From positions 4,030,001 through 4,094,000 of the forward strand of contig NZ_CP077291.1 in assembly GCF_019048065.1 (NCBI RefSeq): a stretch of DNA of 64,000 nucleotides, read 5' to 3'. This DNA is from Citrobacter farmeri. Lineage in GTDB: Bacteria > Pseudomonadota > Gammaproteobacteria > Enterobacterales > Enterobacteriaceae. The notes under the pieces were generated by a model. The model did no database searches. It was given only the letters and a program-made list of their open reading frames with translations, and was not told the DNA's origin. The stretch's first letter is position 1; each line of letters starts with the position of its first letter. The translations under genes were made by a program, and so were the position numbers. Positions 61,652-64,000 of the stretch are shown here, piece after piece.

Positions 61652-62269
61652 ATGAGTGAGTACAAACATCCCCTGCGCGTTGGCGTAGGCGGCCCGGTCG
61701 GTTCCGGTAAAACCGCCCTACTGGAAGCGTTATGCAAAGCGATGCGCGACCGCTGGCAACTGGCGGTAGTCACCAACGATATCTACACCAAAGAGGATCA
61801 GCGCATTCTCACCGAAGCTGGCGCGCTGGCACCGGAACGCATTGTCGGCGTAGAAACCGGCGGCTGTCCGCACACCGCCATTCGCGAAGATGCCTCGATG
61901 AATCTGGCCGCGGTGGAAGCGTTAAGCGAAAAATTCGGCAATCTGGATCTGATTTTTGTCGAAAGCGGCGGCGACAACCTGAGCGCCACCTTCAGCCCGG
62001 AACTGGCGGATCTGACGATCTACGTGATCGACGTGGCCGAAGGGGAAAAGATCCCGCGCAAAGGCGGACCGGGGATCACCAAATCGGATTTCCTGGTCAT
62101 CAACAAAACCGATCTCGCCCCCTATGTGGGCGCGTCGCTGGAGGTCATGGAACGCGACACGCTGCGCATGCGTGGCGAGCGCCCGTGGACGTTTACCAAT
62201 TTAAAATCGGGTGACGGTCTGGCGACAATTATTGCGTTTCTGGAAGACAGAGGAATGTTGCGGGTGTAA
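61652..62269 (+). CDS. ureG: Urease accessory GTPase UreG
   Basis: A 205-residue SIMIBI-class GTPase. The P-loop is [17 protein letters not shown], the metal site is the Cys-Pro-His of [15 protein letters not shown], Switch and base motifs are [14 protein letters not shown] and [13 protein letters not shown]. It powers nickel insertion into urease. Last gene of the operon. Confidence 0.98.
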   Translation: MSEYKHPLRVGVGGPVGSGKTALLEALCKAMRDRWQLAVVTNDIYTKEDQRILTEAGALAPERIVGVETGGCPHTAIREDASMNLAAVEALSEKFGNLDLIFVESGGDNLSATFSPELADLTIYVIDVAEGEKIPRKGGPGITKSDFLVINKTDLAPYVGASLEVMERDTLRMRGERPWTFTNLKSGDGLATIIAFLEDRGMLRV

Positions 62270-62300
62270 TGCGGTGTCTTGCCGGGTCTACGGTTTTGTC

Positions 62301-62328
62301 GGCCCGGAAAGCGCAGCGCCACCGGGCC
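62301..62328. terminator. Hairpin between ureG and tsaD
   Basis: GGCCCGG and CCGGGCC with further inner GC pairing, in the 72-base gap between convergent stop codons. It is REP-like and may end the urease transcript. Confidence 0.55.
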
Positions 62329-62341
62329 GGAAAGAAAGCGC

Positions 62342-63355
62342 TTATGCCGCAGGCAGCTCCGCCAACGGCCAGCGCGGACGTACGGTCACGCCGAGATCCG
62401 CCGTGGCACCCGCTTTAAAGCGCACCATACCGGCATAGGCAATCATCGCCCCGTTATCGGTACAAAACTCAGGGCGGGCATAGAACACGTCGCCACGACG
62501 TTTTTGCATCATCTCCGCCAGCTTCGCCCGCAGCGTGCGGTTGGCGCTGACGCCGCCCGCCATCACCAGACGCGTAAAACCGGTCTGATCCAGCGCACGT
62601 TTGCACTTGATCATTAGCGTATCCACCACCGCGTCCTCAAATGCCCGGGCGATATCGGCACGAGTTTGATCATCGTCGCCGTTATTGCGAATCGTATTCG
62701 CCGCGAAGGTTTTCAACCCGGAGAAGCTGAAATCCAGCCCCGGACGATCGGTCATCGGCCGCGGAAAGACAAAACGCCCGGCGGTGCCCTGCGATGCCAT
62801 TTTCGACAACATCGGACCGCCTGGATAGTCGAGCCCCAGCAGCTTGGCAGTTTTATCGAATGCTTCACCGGCTGCGTCGTCAATCGATTCACCGAGCAAC
62901 GCATACTGCCCAACGCCCGTCACGCTGATAAGCTGGGTATGCCCTCCCGAGACCAACAGCGCCACAAAGGGGAATTCTGGCGGGTTATCTTCCAGCATGG
63001 GTGCCAGCAGATGTCCTTCCATATGGTGTACAGGGATGGCGGGCACATTCCATGCAAACGCCAGCGAACGTCCAACGGTTGCGCCGACGAGCAGCGCGCC
63101 GACCAGCCCCGGTCCTGCGGTATACGCCACCGCATCAATCTCTTTCGCACTCAGCCCCGCCTCTTTCAGCGCCGCCTGGATCAGCGGCACCGTTTTGCGG
63201 ACATGATCGCGGGAGGCCAGTTCAGGTACGACCCCGCCGTAGTCAGCGTGTAATTTCACCTGACTATACAATTGGTTGGCTAACAGACCTTTTTCGTCGT
63301 CGTAAATGGCGATGCCGGTTTCATCGCAGGATGTTTCAATTCCCAGTACACGCAT
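62342..63355 (-). CDS. tsaD: tRNA N6-threonylcarbamoyladenosine transferase TsaD
   Basis: A 337-residue ASKHA-fold protein of the universal t6A pathway, transferring threonylcarbamoyl to A37 of ANN-decoding tRNAs with TsaB and TsaE. The N-terminus is [20 protein letters not shown]; the metal-binding histidines are in [22 protein letters not shown] is near the C-terminus. It is divergent from the rpsU-dnaG operon, as in other enterobacteria. Confidence 0.97.
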   Translation of the reverse strand: MRVLGIETSCDETGIAIYDDEKGLLANQLYSQVKLHADYGGVVPELASRDHVRKTVPLIQAALKEAGLSAKEIDAVAYTAGPGLVGALLVGATVGRSLAFAWNVPAIPVHHMEGHLLAPMLEDNPPEFPFVALLVSGGHTQLISVTGVGQYALLGESIDDAAGEAFDKTAKLLGLDYPGGPMLSKMASQGTAGRFVFPRPMTDRPGLDFSFSGLKTFAANTIRNNGDDDQTRADIARAFEDAVVDTLMIKCKRALDQTGFTRLVMAGGVSANRTLRAKLAEMMQKRRGDVFYARPEFCTDNGAMIAYAGMVRFKAGATADLGVTVRPRWPLAELPAA

Positions 63356-63433
63356 GACTTGTTTCTACCTCACGTTATTACCGCGCAGTGTAGGTCGAAT
63401 GCGGGTAGATGTATACCCTCGCGCCCGATTTCG

Positions 63434-63441
63434 TGTATACT
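63434..63441 (+). promoter_or_regulatory. Promoter of the rpsU-dnaG operon
   Basis: TGTATACT provides a good -10 (TATACT), 142 bases before rpsU. The -35 is not clear. The layout matches the known multi-promoter leader of the macromolecular synthesis operon, which I could only place in part. Confidence 0.5.
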
Positions 63442-63543
63442 CTCCCCCCTTATAAAAGTCCCTTTCAAAATCGCATCGGTGCTTTACAAAGCAGCAGCAA
63501 TTGCAGTAAAATTCCGCACCATTTTGAAATAAGCTGGCGCTGA

Positions 63544-63798
<255 letters not shown>

Positions 63799-63848
63799 TC
63801 TCTGTCGGGGGCTGAGGCTCTCGATTCAGACCGAGTTGTAGTTGTAAG

Positions 63849-63882
63849 GCCGTGCTTCCGAAAGGAATGCGCGGCTTATTTT
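63849..63882 (+). terminator. Internal terminator between rpsU and dnaG
   Basis: GCCGTGCTTCC, GAAA, GGAATGCGCGGC (one bulge and one wobble), followed by TTATTTT. It is the known partial terminator that keeps dnaG levels far below rpsU. Confidence 0.85.
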
Positions 63883-63913
63883 CGTTTATAGTCATCAGAA
63901 AAAACAGGGGCTT

Positions 63914-64000
63914 ATGGCTGGACGAATACCTCGCGTATTTATCAATGACCTGCTGGCAAGAACCGACATCGTCGATCTCATCGACGCGCGGGTAAAGCTG
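63914..64000 (+). CDS. dnaG: DNA primase DnaG (5' end only)
   Basis: The first 29 residues are visible (MAGRIPRVFINDLLARTDIV, DLIDARVKL), the start of DnaG just before its zinc-binding domain. AGGGG lies close upstream. The rest is outside the window. Confidence 0.97.
   Translation, partial: MAGRIPRVFINDLLARTDIVDLIDARVKL

Noticed and set aside
63405..63445. LexA box before rpsU
   Set aside because: GTATAC-type sequences occur, but no CTG-N10-CAG pattern could be found.

Overview
The window is chromosomal DNA of a member of the Enterobacteriaceae. Gene order and encoded proteins follow, almost gene for gene, the Escherichia coli K-12 stretch from yghW through metC, parC, parE, tolC, hldE, glnE and ttd to the tsaD/rpsU-dnaG boundary (comparison from memory). 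A urease operon between ttdT and tsaD, and a uronate-sugar locus between ygiN and parE, are not in K-12. Protein similarity plus these insertions best suit Citrobacter or a close relative, but the genus is an inference.

Layout. 1-4652: end of yghW behind a ModE-type palindrome, a chemoreceptor with a sigma-28 -10 box, an intact yghX, gpr and yqhA. 4724-6170: three small genes I do not recognise, in the place where K-12 has yghA. 6235-12878: exbBD (Fur box), metC (two met boxes), yghB, and the aldehyde-response group yqhC / yqhD-dkgA. 12923-24240: a small lipoprotein, ygiQ, ftsP, plsC, parC, ygiW / qseBC (QseB-type repeat), mdaB and ygiN. The mqsRA region of K-12 is absent.

24295-30982 is an accessory block: a PLP aminotransferase, then an operon of a DUF2264 protein, a LacY-type symporter and a GH88 unsaturated glucuronyl hydrolase. 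An AraC-type regulator is divergent from it, and a CRP-like site lies between them. It looks like a self-contained system for taking up and cutting a uronic-acid-containing oligosaccharide in the cytoplasm.

31030-53010 is conserved core: parE-yqiA-cpdA-yqiB-nudF, tolC-ygiB-ygiC, ygiD, zupT, an unrecognised 58-residue membrane protein, ribB with its FMN riboswitch, ubiK, glgS, hldE-glnE-ygiF, ygiM-cca, uppP, folB and plsY. 53044-57213 is the L-tartrate fermentation set ttdR / ttdABT, closed by a strong terminator. 57337-62269 is ureDABCEFG, headed by a site that fits the NAC consensus, so it is probably a nitrogen-limitation operon; no urea or nickel transporter gene accompanies it. The window ends with tsaD, divergent from rpsU and the start of dnaG.

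I found no tRNA, rRNA, insertion sequence, prophage or CRISPR array. Most intergenic structure is REP-like hairpins, terminators and regulator sites, listed individually.
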